A stretch of DNA of 64,000 nt from JABDEZ01 sp965276955 (GCA_965276955.1 CBDIBP010000041.1:62001-126000); one strand, 5' to 3'. Counted from the stretch's first letter, positions 37,483-47,646 are shown. Notes: generated by a model not told the origin, from the letters alone. Numbers and translations are program-made.

Positions 37483-38190
37483 CTAAAATGTAGATGGCAC
37501 GTATTTAGGCGGGTCCTTTACATTCAGCACCAGCCCAAAGCCTATACCATTGGGCAAAACAACGGGCCGCATTTTAAGTGAGAGGTCACGGGATATGTCA
37601 AAATCTTTGAGGTGGGCTGCAGCAACAGCATCAAGTATCTGTATCATGTAACCTGCCCCTGCCAGCAGTACTGTGAAATCGAGGTACCGCTCAAAATCAT
37701 CCCTTATCTGTTGTAACTGCGACTGAGTGTATTTGGCCCCATAAGTATCGTTAGGGTAGTCTATGTATGCCTTGCGGTAGCTGTTGTAGTTGGTGAGATT
37801 GTAAGCAAAATAATAGGCAGACACCCCAATGCCTGCATATATGACCGGTATCTTCCAATACTGGCCATTGTAGAGCTGACCCAGGCCCGGAAGTATGGCA
37901 GAGTACATACCGGCACGCTTGGGAATGGGGTTATGGGTCCTGAATCTGAACTTTTTTGTAGTATCAATGATGGGTACAGGATGCGCCACTGCCACCGCTT
38001 TCATACTGTCATCGGTCTTCTTCGCTTGTATAGCATCATTGATCTTAGTGGTGTCCCTGAATACCGTGTTCAATGAGGTATCGGGTACGGCCTGTGCCCA
38101 CACTTTGCCCATCGGCAATGCTGTGAAAAGAGCAAATGCAAAAACAAATGCAACAATAAGACTTTTGCTATTTGATGGGTGTGATGACAT
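37483..38190 (-). CDS. DUF5683 domain protein
   Basis: 235 residues with a cleavable or anchoring N-terminal hydrophobic segment (about 10-33). The DUF5683 core is AGMYSAILPGLGQLYNGQYWKIPVIYAG, quoted in part as AILPGLGQLYNGQYWKIP, with a second hydrophobic helix near 190. It is a common envelope protein of Bacteroidota with unknown role. A small dyad (37475-37496) spans its stop codon. Confidence 0.85.
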   Translation of the reverse strand: MSSHPSNSKSLIVAFVFAFALFTALPMGKVWAQAVPDTSLNTVFRDTTKINDAIQAKKTDDSMKAVAVAHPVPIIDTTKKFRFRTHNPIPKRAGMYSAILPGLGQLYNGQYWKIPVIYAGIGVSAYYFAYNLTNYNSYRKAYIDYPNDTYGAKYTQSQLQQIRDDFERYLDFTVLLAGAGYMIQILDAVAAAHLKDFDISRDLSLKMRPVVLPNGIGFGLVLNVKDPPKYVPSTF

Positions 38191-38217
38191 ATAACGCGCT
38201 CAAAGGTAACACAAACA

Positions 38218-38244
38218 ACGAACCCTGCCAATGGCAGGGTTCGT
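38218..38244 (-). terminator. Terminator behind the Prc protease gene
   Basis: Perfect 12-bp GC-rich stem (38218-38229 with 38233-38244) and a 3-base loop, 20 bases behind the protease stop, followed on the minus strand by a T-rich stretch. Confidence 0.8.
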
Positions 38245-38264
38245 GATATTATTTTGCAGGTCGT

Positions 38265-40547
38265 TTATTTCATACCTGTGGTATTATTCAGCTTCATGCT
38301 GCTTTTTACCATATCGTTAATGATATTTACAGTTTCTGATATGTAAATATCTTTCTTCAGGTTTTTCAACCAATTAGTATTATTTGTCATCGAAAGACTA
38401 TCTGCACTGATGCGTGCCTGATCATCTTTCAGGTTGGTGTATTCCAGAGGATTGGTCTTCTTCTGTAATTCGTCCAGCTTTTTAGTAGTTGCATTGGCTT
38501 CGTCCAGTTCTTTCCTGTAGCCGGCTTCTGTAAGAGAATAAGTATTGTCCTCTTCCTGTTTTTTCAGGCGCTTAGCATTTTCCTGTATCAATGCAAATGT
38601 AGGGTTGGCCTGTACACGGGTCTTGCTCATATTGGCCAGCTCTGCAGTATTTACGCTATTGGCTACAGGTGCATAGTTAGCTTTAGCTATCTCATCCCAT
38701 TTCAGTGCTGCTTTGTCATGGCGTTCACCTTGGTTTATCAGCTCATAAGGGTCAGGAAGCGGTACATCGGGTGTTACACCTTTTAATTGGGTAGAGCCAC
38801 CATTCACACGATAAAATTTTTGTACGGTCACCTTCAGTGAACCCAGTGAGCCACCGCCTTCTGCACTACCGGTACCACCATTGGTAACACCTTCGGTCTG
38901 CATCTGCATTCTTTTCAGTGGATCTACAAATTCATCAAGTGGTATCACCTTCTGTACGGTACCCTTACCATAAGAATTGGAGCCTACTATCACGGCACGT
39001 TTATAATCCTGCAAGGCCGCGGCCATTATCTCTGATGCTGATGCACTGTTCTCATTGATCATTACAGCCATAGGACCATCATATATAGCGCCTTTATTTG
39101 TAGCGCTAAGCGTCATTGGGGCAGCATCGCTGCTTTTTACTTGCACTACAGGGCCACTGCCTGTAAATATGCCAGCCATATCAACCACATCGCTAAGTGA
39201 GCCGCCACCGTTGTTGCGGAGGTCAAGTATGATACCTACTACACCGGCGGTCTTCAACTTTATAACCTCTTTTGCTACATCTTCTCCACTTCTGCGGCCG
39301 TTGTTGTGCTGAAAATCGCTATAGAATTCTGGCAGGTAGATATAACCTACAGGGCCAGCCTGACTTTTTATAATAGCTGACTTTGCAAATACATCGGCCA
39401 TTAGTACCTCACCCCTGATGATAGGGATCACTTTGATAGAGCCATTCACTTTTTTTACTGTCAGGCGCACTTCTGTGCCTTTTTTACCGCGTATCAGAGT
39501 TACCGCATCTTCTATTTGGTACCCACTTATGTCTACAGGTTCGCCGCTGCCCTGTGCCACTTTGGTAATAACATCGCCAGCTTTCAGCTCACCTTGTTTC
39601 CAGCAAGGACTACCAGTAATTACTGCAGCTATCTTTATAGTCCCTGCATCTTCCCGCAGTTGTGCACCTATACCGAAGAACGTACCAGACATTGCTACAT
39701 CAAACTCTTCTTTTTCTTTAGGTGGGAAATAGTCTGTGTGCGGGTCTTCGCTGGTGGTAATAGCATCTATGTAATAAGTAAAGCGCTCGTTGCTTTTTAG
39801 CTTGTGCAGGCGTTTGAAGGTATACTCCATGTTCTTGCGCACACTCTCGCGCGCATCTGCTTCAAGTTCTGCATCTGTTTTGTGCTTTGTTGCAGGCTTT
39901 GTATCGGCAGCAGGTGCAGCAGCATCAGCTTCATCCTCTTCATCAGCAAGGTTCTTATTGGTACCTTCGCCTTTCTTTACCTTACCTTCTGCTTTATCTT
40001 GTGCGTTCTTCAGTTCCACATACTTGCCTAAGACCCTGAATTTCAATATTTTTCTCCAATGGTCCTTCAGCTGTGCTTCGTCAGCAGCATAAGTTGTGTG
40101 TTCTCCATTGAGTTGTATCTGCTCATCCACGTTAAAATGGAAGGGCTCTTTCAATAATTCTTTGTAAAAACCTTCTGTCTGATCGATGCGTTTGGCATAG
40201 ATAGCATCCATCTTGTCGAAAAACTCTACTGAACCATTACGTATCTCGTCATCAATAGAAAATTCATACTTGCTCAGTGCATTGATATCCTGTTGGGTAA
40301 AGAACTTCTTTTCGTAATCCAGTTCTTCTAAGACCTTATGATATACACGGTCTGAAAACGTGTCATTCAATTCCCTTGGTGCGAAGTGTACTTCTTTAAT
40401 AGCCTTAGCAATAGTTTCCTGTACCAATACCTTTCTTCCATCTCCTGTTTTGTCATCTCCACCGCTGTATTTAAAGGAGAAAAAGGCTGCAAGCGCCCCT
40501 ACGATAACAAGCGGTATGAGGATCTTATTCTTCATGAATCGCAACAT
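38265..40547 (-). CDS. prc: Carboxy-terminal processing (tail-specific) protease, S41A family
   Basis: 760 residues. N-terminal membrane anchor or signal (about 5-25; ATG at codon 1 or 5), long helical N-domain, PDZ domain (about 265-350: GIGAQLRED, GDVITKVAQGSGEPVDISGY in part), then the S41 core. Catalytic Ser lies in NENSASASEIMAAAL and the general-base Lys in SYGKGTVQ. A DUF3340-like C-terminal domain follows. An acidic/alanine-rich insert (about 195-230) is low complexity. It acts in the periplasm on C-termini of envelope proteins. Confidence 0.94.
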   Translation of the reverse strand: MLRFMKNKILIPLVIVGALAAFFSFKYSGGDDKTGDGRKVLVQETIAKAIKEVHFAPRELNDTFSDRVYHKVLEELDYEKKFFTQQDINALSKYEFSIDDEIRNGSVEFFDKMDAIYAKRIDQTEGFYKELLKEPFHFNVDEQIQLNGEHTTYAADEAQLKDHWRKILKFRVLGKYVELKNAQDKAEGKVKKGEGTNKNLADEEDEADAAAPAADTKPATKHKTDAELEADARESVRKNMEYTFKRLHKLKSNERFTYYIDAITTSEDPHTDYFPPKEKEEFDVAMSGTFFGIGAQLREDAGTIKIAAVITGSPCWKQGELKAGDVITKVAQGSGEPVDISGYQIEDAVTLIRGKKGTEVRLTVKKVNGSIKVIPIIRGEVLMADVFAKSAIIKSQAGPVGYIYLPEFYSDFQHNNGRRSGEDVAKEVIKLKTAGVVGIILDLRNNGGGSLSDVVDMAGIFTGSGPVVQVKSSDAAPMTLSATNKGAIYDGPMAVMINENSASASEIMAAALQDYKRAVIVGSNSYGKGTVQKVIPLDEFVDPLKRMQMQTEGVTNGGTGSAEGGGSLGSLKVTVQKFYRVNGGSTQLKGVTPDVPLPDPYELINQGERHDKAALKWDEIAKANYAPVANSVNTAELANMSKTRVQANPTFALIQENAKRLKKQEEDNTYSLTEAGYRKELDEANATTKKLDELQKKTNPLEYTNLKDDQARISADSLSMTNNTNWLKNLKKDIYISETVNIINDMVKSSMKLNNTTGMK

Positions 40548-40572
40548 AATATTAATAATTAAATAATTGTAA

Positions 40573-40580
40573 CAAATGTA
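40573..40580 (-). promoter_or_regulatory. -7 promoter element for the Prc protease gene
   Basis: The minus strand reads TACATTTG, an exact TAnnTTTG match, 26 bases before the gene's first ATG. A TTGG about 24 bases upstream could be a poorly spaced -33 element. Confidence 0.45.
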
Positions 40581-40685
40581 ATGGATCTGCTGTTAATAAA
40601 AAGCCAATCAAAAAGCATACCTGTGGTATTATTGAGGGGATTTTTCAGTATGTAAAATCGTAAATTGCACCTGAATTAGCGCAAT

Positions 40686-41420
40686 ATGCAAGATATACAT
40701 TTTCAGGACCTTGGCGTGGCAGAATATGGGGCTGTTTGGCAGATACAAGAGGCAATGATGCAGGAAGGGCTGACCGCGAAAGCAGATTGGTATGGCACAC
40801 AAGAGACCGAACGTGTAGGCCAGCCACGAACAAAGAACTATTTGTTGTTTTGTGAACACCCGGCAGTATACACACTGGGTAAGAGCGGCCATATGGAAAA
40901 CCTGCTGGTGAATGACCAGCGGCTGAAGGAGCTTAAGGTATCGTTCTATAAAACGAACAGGGGAGGGGATATTACCTTTCACGGACCGGGCCAGATAGTT
41001 GGCTACCCGATACTGGACCTGGAACTATTTTTTACAGACCTGGGGAAATATATGCGCAGCCTTGAAGAAGTGGTGATACGTACCCTTGCTCATTATGGCA
41101 TAGCTGGTGGACGGCTGCAGGGCTCTACCGGTGTGTGGCTGGATGCTGATGATGCCCGCAAGGCGCGTAAAATATGTGCTATGGGTGTACGCTGTAGCCG
41201 GTGGATAACGATACACGGCTTCGCGCTGAATGTAAATACAGATCTGCGTTACTTCGACCATATAGTACCCTGTGGTATCACTGATAAGAGCGTGACATCT
41301 ATGCAAAAGGAATTGGGAGTAGCAGTAGATGAGCAAGAGGTAAGAGAAGTGCTGCTGAAAGAGTTTGGTACAGTATTTAGTGCAAACATTATTCCTGCAT
41401 TAATTACTGAAATTGCGTAA
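40686..41420 (+). CDS. lipB: Octanoyl-[acyl-carrier-protein]:protein octanoyltransferase
   Basis: Transfers octanoate from ACP to lipoyl domains, starting lipoate assembly. 244 residues. Signature RGGDITFHGPGQIVGYPI and the catalytic pair, Lys in KICAMGVRCSRW and Cys in HIVPCGI, are present. N-terminal 25 residues extend past the minimal family. lipA is not in the window. It is followed within 15 bases by a small membrane protein gene. Confidence 0.95.
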   Translation: MQDIHFQDLGVAEYGAVWQIQEAMMQEGLTAKADWYGTQETERVGQPRTKNYLLFCEHPAVYTLGKSGHMENLLVNDQRLKELKVSFYKTNRGGDITFHGPGQIVGYPILDLELFFTDLGKYMRSLEEVVIRTLAHYGIAGGRLQGSTGVWLDADDARKARKICAMGVRCSRWITIHGFALNVNTDLRYFDHIVPCGITDKSVTSMQKELGVAVDEQEVREVLLKEFGTVFSANIIPALITEIA

Positions 41421-41434
41421 CTTGACCATACCAA

Positions 41435-42055
41435 ATGAAGAAAGATATTACATATAGCTGGGGAGAGGACCACCTGCTTATATCCTTAGGTAACCGCATA
41501 CAGCCGGGTATAAGGGTGTTTTTTATCATTGAGTTCATCTTTACCGTAGCATTGGCTACTATCTTTCTGGTGCAGTCTTTGCCTTTCTCGGTGGGCTTTA
41601 CTCATCTTTTTGCCGGCATTTGTTCTATGCTTATCTACCCACTTGCTATATACCGTTTTCTTTCACGTGTCTTCTTTAACGAGCAGTTGCTTGTGGAGGC
41701 CCGTGGCCTCACCATCATCAGGCGCACTCCTTTTTATCGCGACATGAAATCTTATTACTGGAGCAGTATAGGCCCCATACACTACGAAGGCCGGAATAAG
41801 AAAACAGACCATCCGCTGAAAGGTAAATACTACGACTACTTTGGCTTTGAAGCTCAGGAACACCTGATACAAAGCCTGCATCGCAATGGTAACCTATACT
41901 TTGTTTGTGGCCGCAACCAGGTGCATTTTGCCCGCGATGTTTACTCCTGGGATGCCGAAAAGCTGGTGCACATGATGAAGATATACGTAGGTAAAAGTAT
42001 GCAGCTGGGTCCTGAATGGGAGCAAATGTTACAAGAACATGAGATGGATCACTAA
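41435..42055 (+). CDS. Uncharacterised membrane protein
   Basis: 206 residues with two membrane helices (about 25-45 and 50-72) separated by a very short turn, then a soluble C-terminal domain rich in aromatic residues (IRRTPFYRDMKSYYWSS, KYYDYFGFEAQEHL). The two-helix plus YcxB-like soluble architecture hints at that broad fold, but I do not assign a family. It lies 14 bases behind lipB and is probably co-transcribed. Stop abuts the stop of the opposing gene. Confidence 0.75.
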   Translation: MKKDITYSWGEDHLLISLGNRIQPGIRVFFIIEFIFTVALATIFLVQSLPFSVGFTHLFAGICSMLIYPLAIYRFLSRVFFNEQLLVEARGLTIIRRTPFYRDMKSYYWSSIGPIHYEGRNKKTDHPLKGKYYDYFGFEAQEHLIQSLHRNGNLYFVCGRNQVHFARDVYSWDAEKLVHMMKIYVGKSMQLGPEWEQMLQEHEMDH

Positions 42056-42056
42056 T

Positions 42057-43043
42057 TTAATCCAAACTTACCGATACATTGCCGCTCTCAAACTCCTTAT
42101 TATCGCGCTTTATAGTGAATTTGTACAACCCGCTTTGGTGAAAGTTGCGCTTGTCTAAAATGATAGGCGAGGCAGTGAATCGCGGAATATCCATTATCAT
42201 CTTATTCCCATTGTATATCCTCATGGAGTAGGAATGGAACTTGACATCGGGAAGTGTTATATTAATGTTGCCTGTCAGGTCATCTGAAGATACATATTGT
42301 GAGCGTACATAATTGTACGGATCCAGATCTGTTACGTTCGTAGTGAGCCTTATGATTATCTTAGGTTGTTTCTTTACAAGCGAGTCGTTCGAGATAAGTA
42401 ATCTCTTTTGAGAAGAATCTAAAGAGGTGACCACATCGGCATCTTTTGTGCCTACAACTATCACCGTCTTTTTCTTCTTTGCATTTATAGAGCCGTATGG
42501 GGAATACGTTGCTGTATCTGTTGCTGCATTCACCACATTGTTGTTAGTCACTGTTCCAGGATGACTTTTTTTCTTCTCTTCCTCAGGTTCTTTATTACCA
42601 ATAGTTGTGGTCAGATATCTTTGTAGAGAATCATTAGAAGGCAGTTTTATTCGCCTGTTCTTTATAAGCGTGCTGTCCACATATAGTTTTATGTGATTGC
42701 CGGTCCAGGAAAGGTCTGAATTGAAAACAATGAATAGCTGGTAGTAATTGTTCCCCGGCAATGGATGCCCATCGGCAAATACCTGTACCCCCTTTTTTAG
42801 GTTTTTTACATACCCAACAGTAGCAAAGTTCATTGTGCTGTCTGCAGAGCGCTGCACTGCTATAGACTTTATACCATCGTACTGACATGTCCAGGTAAGG
42901 AAGTTAACGCCTCTGTCTGATATGCCTGCCATGTCTGGCAATAGTGGCTGTGCCTGTGCAGAGGTGTAAAATAAAAATATTAATATAGAGAGTGCCGCTC
43001 TTATACCGGCCGGTTTACCGATCATTTGCCAAACATACTGCAA
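42057..43043 (-). CDS. Uncharacterised secreted protein
   Basis: 328 residues. N-terminal signal (about 13-32, ending YTSAQAQ). The first 100 residues look like a fibronectin-III-type beta domain (GVNFLTWTCQYDGIKSIAV, NNYYQLFIVF). A charged, low-complexity linker (EEEKKKSHPG and Thr/Asn-rich) leads to a C-terminal beta-rich domain (DDLTGNINITLPDV, HQSGLYKFTIKR). No family recognised; envelope location is inferred. Converges on the gene at 41435. Confidence 0.75.
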   Translation of the reverse strand: MQYVWQMIGKPAGIRAALSILIFLFYTSAQAQPLLPDMAGISDRGVNFLTWTCQYDGIKSIAVQRSADSTMNFATVGYVKNLKKGVQVFADGHPLPGNNYYQLFIVFNSDLSWTGNHIKLYVDSTLIKNRRIKLPSNDSLQRYLTTTIGNKEPEEEKKKSHPGTVTNNNVVNAATDTATYSPYGSINAKKKKTVIVVGTKDADVVTSLDSSQKRLLISNDSLVKKQPKIIIRLTTNVTDLDPYNYVRSQYVSSDDLTGNINITLPDVKFHSYSMRIYNGNKMIMDIPRFTASPIILDKRNFHQSGLYKFTIKRDNKEFESGNVSVSLD

Positions 43044-43172
43044 AAAACGGGCAACGTAATGTAAGCGTTATCATTTTTTGATAGATCTCACAAATTGGCA
43101 TCCCGCATTTTATTTTGCGAACCTCACTTTGACCGTTATATTTATATCTTTAACTCCACTACAATACACAAC

Positions 43173-44654
43173 ATGAAGGGAATATTCAAAAAAAAATCAC
43201 TAAGTAAACTTGTCCTTGATTCGGGCGATGGGGTAAATACCCTGAAACGGACCCTTGGTGCAGGCAACCTTGTAGCGCTGGGGGTAGGCGCTATAATAGG
43301 TGCAGGTCTTTTTGTGCGTACAGCTGCAGCTGCTGCTAATAACGCAGGCCCGTCTGTAACGCTTGGATTTATAGTAGCAGCTGTTGGCTGTGCCTTTGCG
43401 GGTTTGTGCTACGCTGAGTTCGCATCTATGATACCTATTGCAGGCAGCGCTTACACTTATTCTTATGCCACAATGGGAGAACTTGTAGCCTGGATAATAG
43501 GGTGGGACCTGGTACTTGAATACGCGGTAGGCGCGGCGACAGTGGGTATAGCATGGAGCGAATACCTGAACAAACTTTTAGAAATATTTCACCTGCACAT
43601 ACCGGAAGAGTGGTGCCACTCTCCGTTCGAGACGTTTAAAGATGCCGCAGGTGTGGCCCACCATGCCTATATGAATGTACCTGCGCTTTTCATCATCTTT
43701 ATGCTCACGCTACTGTTGATAAGGGGTACCAAAGAATCTGCGTTCGTTAATGGACTTATAGTTATAACAAAGGTGACGATAGTAGTGCTTTTCATTATAT
43801 TCGGATGGCATTTTATAGTTCCTGCAAATCATACACCATATATACCTGCAGCAACTACCTATACAGATACACAAGGTGTGGCCCATAACTATGGTGGTAT
43901 TTGGGGTATACTGGGCGCCGCTGGTACCGTTTTCTTTGCCTTCATTGGGTTTGATGCTGTATCAACTGCAGCACAAGAGGCTAAAAACCCGAGACGCGAT
44001 ATGCCCATTGGCATATTAGGTTCGTTGGTTATCTGTACTATATTGTACATATTGTTTGCCCATGTGCTGACCGGTGTGGCCAGTGTGAACGATTTCCGTA
44101 CGCAGGGCAGGGAAGCGTCAGTAACCTACGCCATTAGGACCTATATGACAGGCTATGGCTGGCTGGCCAACTTTGTGACGGTAGCTATATTGTTTGGCTT
44201 CTCTTCTGTGATACTGGTAATGTTGATGGGGCAATCCAGAGTATTCTACTCTATGAGTCGTGATGGTCTGGTACCAAAACTTTTCTCAGATCTGCACCCG
44301 AAATTTCAGACACCATACAAAAGTAACTGGATCTTCCTGGTGCTTGTGGGTGCTTTTGCCGCTTTTGTGCCTGGTGACATAGTAGGGGATATGACCAGTA
44401 TTGGCACTCTGTTCGCATTTGTATTAGTTTGTGCAGGCGTATGGATCATGCGGGTAAAAAACCCTGAGATCCCTCGTCAATTCAAAACGCCGTTGGTGCC
44501 CCTCGTTCCGATATTGGGCATATTGGTTTGTGTATCGATGATGGCTGGCCTTGGCAAGTTAAATTGGGAACGTTTAGGTGGTTGGCTGGTTATTGGACTT
44601 GTAGTTTACTTTGGCTACAGCCGCAAGCACAGCAAACTGAATAACGAAGAATAG
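43173..44654 (+). CDS. APC-superfamily amino acid permease (CAT-like), paralogue
   Basis: 493 residues from the ATG at 43173; a longer in-frame start is not family-like. About 12 membrane helices with VGAIIGAGLFVRTAAAAA in helix 1 and CYAEFASMIPIAGSAYTYSY in helices 2-3. Closely related to the permease at 16985-18661 but with a shorter N-terminus and a longer periplasmic loop (about 160-190). TATCTTTA, one mismatch from a -7 box, lies about 25 bases upstream. Ends at a strong shared terminator. Confidence 0.92.
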   Translation: MKGIFKKKSLSKLVLDSGDGVNTLKRTLGAGNLVALGVGAIIGAGLFVRTAAAAANNAGPSVTLGFIVAAVGCAFAGLCYAEFASMIPIAGSAYTYSYATMGELVAWIIGWDLVLEYAVGAATVGIAWSEYLNKLLEIFHLHIPEEWCHSPFETFKDAAGVAHHAYMNVPALFIIFMLTLLLIRGTKESAFVNGLIVITKVTIVVLFIIFGWHFIVPANHTPYIPAATTYTDTQGVAHNYGGIWGILGAAGTVFFAFIGFDAVSTAAQEAKNPRRDMPIGILGSLVICTILYILFAHVLTGVASVNDFRTQGREASVTYAIRTYMTGYGWLANFVTVAILFGFSSVILVMLMGQSRVFYSMSRDGLVPKLFSDLHPKFQTPYKSNWIFLVLVGAFAAFVPGDIVGDMTSIGTLFAFVLVCAGVWIMRVKNPEIPRQFKTPLVPLVPILGILVCVSMMAGLGKLNWERLGGWLVIGLVVYFGYSRKHSKLNNEE

Positions 44655-44673
44655 CTGCTCTAAGATTAAAAGT

Positions 44674-44709
44674 AAAAGGGTGTTGTTTCGAGCGAAACAA
44701 CACCCTTTT
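44674..44709. terminator. Strong bidirectional terminator
   Basis: 17-bp perfect stem (44674-44690 with 44693-44709) flanked by A and T runs, between the converging permease and TonB-dependent receptor genes; the two innermost bases must open to form a loop. Confidence 0.9.
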
Positions 44710-44718
44710 TTATAAAAG

Positions 44719-47646
44719 CTAATTGCCAAAACCACCGCCACCGGGTGGTGGGCCGCCCATCCCGCCTCCGCCGGGTCCACCACCAGGACCGCCATGCATG
44801 TGCATGCCGCCATCATCAGGGCGGTTTTGAGGCTGGTCGGGCAGGGCACCTTTGAAATTGCGAATAGTATAGGTGAGGGTGAACATGAAGTATTGTTTCA
44901 GTACTTGTGTGGTGCTGTTCTCTATGTAAGTATCTGTTACTGTACGGCTGATACTTTTGTTCTGGTTCAACATATCGTAAGCAGTTACACGTGCTTCAAG
45001 CGCTTTATTCTTCAGAAATTTGTACCCAAGGTACGTGGTCCATAATATATAGTTCTCATTGGCGCTGGTGTTGTTTAGAGTACTGTAGTACGTCTCTGCT
45101 ATGTTCGAGTTCAGTACTATTCCCTTCAGTAATATGATATTTACCTTGCCCGAAACTACATGGCTGTAATAGTTATTGGTGGCTTGGCTTTGCAGTGTAT
45201 TGTTCACGAAATTGTAGTTGCCCGTGTAGGATAGCGTGAAATCCACATTTTCGCTTATGTTGCTGCTCACCACTATACCTGCAGTTGGCGCATAATTATT
45301 TGAAAAAGACTCCTGGCCACCTATTTTCCCTGGGCTACGGGAATAGTTTATGCCTCCATTCAAGTTGATGTTGCTTTTTATAAAGTCGGCAGGAATGCCG
45401 TAGGTTAGGAACGCCCTGGTATTCCAGTATCCATTCAGGTTTACCGGGTAGGTAAGCTGGCTGCCTTTATTGATCTTCACGCCGTCAGGCAACACAGAGT
45501 CTTTGTTGAACAGAACGGTAGCGTTGGCTATGTAGTGACTGATATTTTGTGCGTATAGGTATAGCAGGAACGTACGGGCGCTTTTTGCTTTGGTGAGTCC
45601 GTAACGTACCGTTAGTGTTTGCTCAAAATCCTGTCTTAAATCCTGGTTACCTGTAGTGAGTAGTAGTGGGTTACTGATATTGATAACATTTTGCAGTTGA
45701 GATATACCGGGCGCGACGGTATTGGTGCGGTACATGATACGCAGGTTGCGTCCATCGGCGAACCGGTAATTGAAGAAGGCATTGGGCAGTATGCTTTCAA
45801 ATGGCTTGGGGTTGGTTGAAGTGTCGTATGGATAATATTGTTGACCTTGCAATGTTGCACTTTGGAAATTGACACCAATAGCAAAATTCAGTTTCCGGTC
45901 GCCTATACGATAACTAACACCCGCTTTTTGCGTCATGTAAGTATTATCATACTTGTTGGAGAGTAGGTCATCGTGAAGGAATACCGATGTTGTGCTGTCC
46001 TGCCTCTTCGTTTCCTGGTCGGCCCTGCTTTTGGTATATGAGGGGTTATAGCTGAACATGAGTTGTCCTTTCTTGCCTATGGGCTCGGTGTAGCCTAAGT
46101 TGGCAGAGTAGGATGCTGAGTTATTGTATATAGTAGAGCTGTCATTAAGTATTGAGGGTACTTCTCCTATGGGGCCGTTGGATGAAAATGTATATCCACT
46201 GCCAGACTTTTCATTCAGCGAATTGCTCAGGTTCAGCGATATGGTCCTACGTGGTTTATGGAATTTGTGCTGAAAAAGTATGTTGTTAGAAGAGCTATAA
46301 CCGGAGTAATTATTGCCATTTACGTTATTGCCAACCAATTGAGACAGCGTGGTGCCAGCAGCATTGGTCACACTTGTGTTGGATGTATCCACCTGCGATG
46401 TAGAGCTATTATTATTCTGGAAGCTAATATTGGGCGTTATAATGATGCTGTTGAACGAATCGATGGTATATTCAAAACGGAAGTTCACCCTGTGGTTCAG
46501 GTTCTTTGTTTCAGAATGGTCCTTTTCCCCGTAGGTCAGTGTGCTGTCTGCGTTGCCTGTAAAGTAGTCTCTATCCAGCTGAGTATTATTGGTGTTATCT
46601 GTAGAGTTGAAGAAGTAGCTGCCTGTTACTTTTATCTTCTTGCCCCAATTATCGCTGTAGTTCAGTCCTATAGAGTTGGTATTCGTTATACCGCCTTGCT
46701 GGCCTACCAGGAAGTTGTTGGCACTGCTACCGCCACGACCACCAGAGCCGCCCCTGTTGCCACCACCGCCACCTGTAACGCCCAGTATGTCTTGAGAGCT
46801 GAAGTTTTGCTGGTTGATGTTGTTGGACAGGCCTATCAGCGATATGCGCCTGTCGCCATTAAAATAGTTGATGGTTTCTCCGGCAATATATCGGTCATCA
46901 GTGCCGTAGCCGGCATATATTTTTCCGAACTCGCCGTTACTTTTGTTCTTCTTGGTAATGATGTTGATGGTTTTCTGCGAGTTACCATCATCAAAGCCTG
47001 TGAATTGGGCCTGGTCGCTTAATTTGTCAAACACCTGTATCTTATCTATCACTTCCGATGGCAGGTTGCGTAGGGCAAGTGTAGGGTCGGTACCAAAGAA
47101 GGGTTTACCGTCTACATACACCTGCTGCACGCTTTCACCATTCACCTTCACACCGCTGTTGTCACTTGTTACACCTGGCATCTTGGTCACCAGGTCTTCT
47201 GCAGTGGCATCCGGATGGGTTTTGAAGGCATCCGCATTGAATTGAGTAGTGTCACCAAGCTGTGTGGCACGTATTTGTGTGCTTTTTATTGTCACATCGC
47301 TTAGTACATTATTGCTGGTCTTCATCTTTAAAGTGCCCAGGCTCACATTCGCACCCTTGATGGTCACGTTTTGTTTAATGGTCTCGTAGCCTATGTACAG
47401 CGCCTTAAAAACATATGTGCCAGGCCTCAGGCCATCTATAGAGAAGAGTCCATTAGCATCAGTAGATCCGCCTGTTTTATTGTTGCTATCGTTAATGGGA
47501 TATGCAAAAACGGTTACCCCTATCAGTGTAGAGTTGTCTTTGTTGTCCAGCAGGGTGCCGGTCACACTATATGTTTGTGCTGCTACCACAGAGGGTACCA
47601 GGGCTATAAAACAATATAGCGCTAATTTGCAAAGGAGGTGTTTCAT
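44719..47646 (-). CDS. TonB-dependent-receptor-like outer membrane protein
   Basis: 975 residues from the ATG at 47644-47646, where a signal peptide begins (MKHLLCKLALYCFIALVPSV). Residues about 25-105 form a CarboxypepD_reg-like domain (VTGTLLDNKDNSTLIGVTVFAY). A plug domain follows (DAFKTHPDATAEDLVTKMPG, VYVDGKPFFG), then an outer membrane beta-barrel family 3-like barrel. Low-complexity Gly-rich inserts occur near 285-310 (GGGGGNRGGSGGRGG) and at the C-terminus (about 945-975, His/Gly/Pro/Met-rich), the latter possibly metal-binding. No SusD partner is adjacent, so it is not a standard glycan-uptake pair. Confidence 0.9.
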   Translation of the reverse strand: MKHLLCKLALYCFIALVPSVVAAQTYSVTGTLLDNKDNSTLIGVTVFAYPINDSNNKTGGSTDANGLFSIDGLRPGTYVFKALYIGYETIKQNVTIKGANVSLGTLKMKTSNNVLSDVTIKSTQIRATQLGDTTQFNADAFKTHPDATAEDLVTKMPGVTSDNSGVKVNGESVQQVYVDGKPFFGTDPTLALRNLPSEVIDKIQVFDKLSDQAQFTGFDDGNSQKTINIITKKNKSNGEFGKIYAGYGTDDRYIAGETINYFNGDRRISLIGLSNNINQQNFSSQDILGVTGGGGGNRGGSGGRGGSSANNFLVGQQGGITNTNSIGLNYSDNWGKKIKVTGSYFFNSTDNTNNTQLDRDYFTGNADSTLTYGEKDHSETKNLNHRVNFRFEYTIDSFNSIIITPNISFQNNNSSTSQVDTSNTSVTNAAGTTLSQLVGNNVNGNNYSGYSSSNNILFQHKFHKPRRTISLNLSNSLNEKSGSGYTFSSNGPIGEVPSILNDSSTIYNNSASYSANLGYTEPIGKKGQLMFSYNPSYTKSRADQETKRQDSTTSVFLHDDLLSNKYDNTYMTQKAGVSYRIGDRKLNFAIGVNFQSATLQGQQYYPYDTSTNPKPFESILPNAFFNYRFADGRNLRIMYRTNTVAPGISQLQNVINISNPLLLTTGNQDLRQDFEQTLTVRYGLTKAKSARTFLLYLYAQNISHYIANATVLFNKDSVLPDGVKINKGSQLTYPVNLNGYWNTRAFLTYGIPADFIKSNINLNGGINYSRSPGKIGGQESFSNNYAPTAGIVVSSNISENVDFTLSYTGNYNFVNNTLQSQATNNYYSHVVSGKVNIILLKGIVLNSNIAETYYSTLNNTSANENYILWTTYLGYKFLKNKALEARVTAYDMLNQNKSISRTVTDTYIENSTTQVLKQYFMFTLTYTIRNFKGALPDQPQNRPDDGGMHMHGGPGGGPGGGGMGGPPPGGGGFGN

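Noticed and set aside
37475..37496. 8-bp dyad at the stop of the DUF5683 gene
   Set aside because: The stem overlaps the stop region and has no T-run, so a terminator call is not supported.
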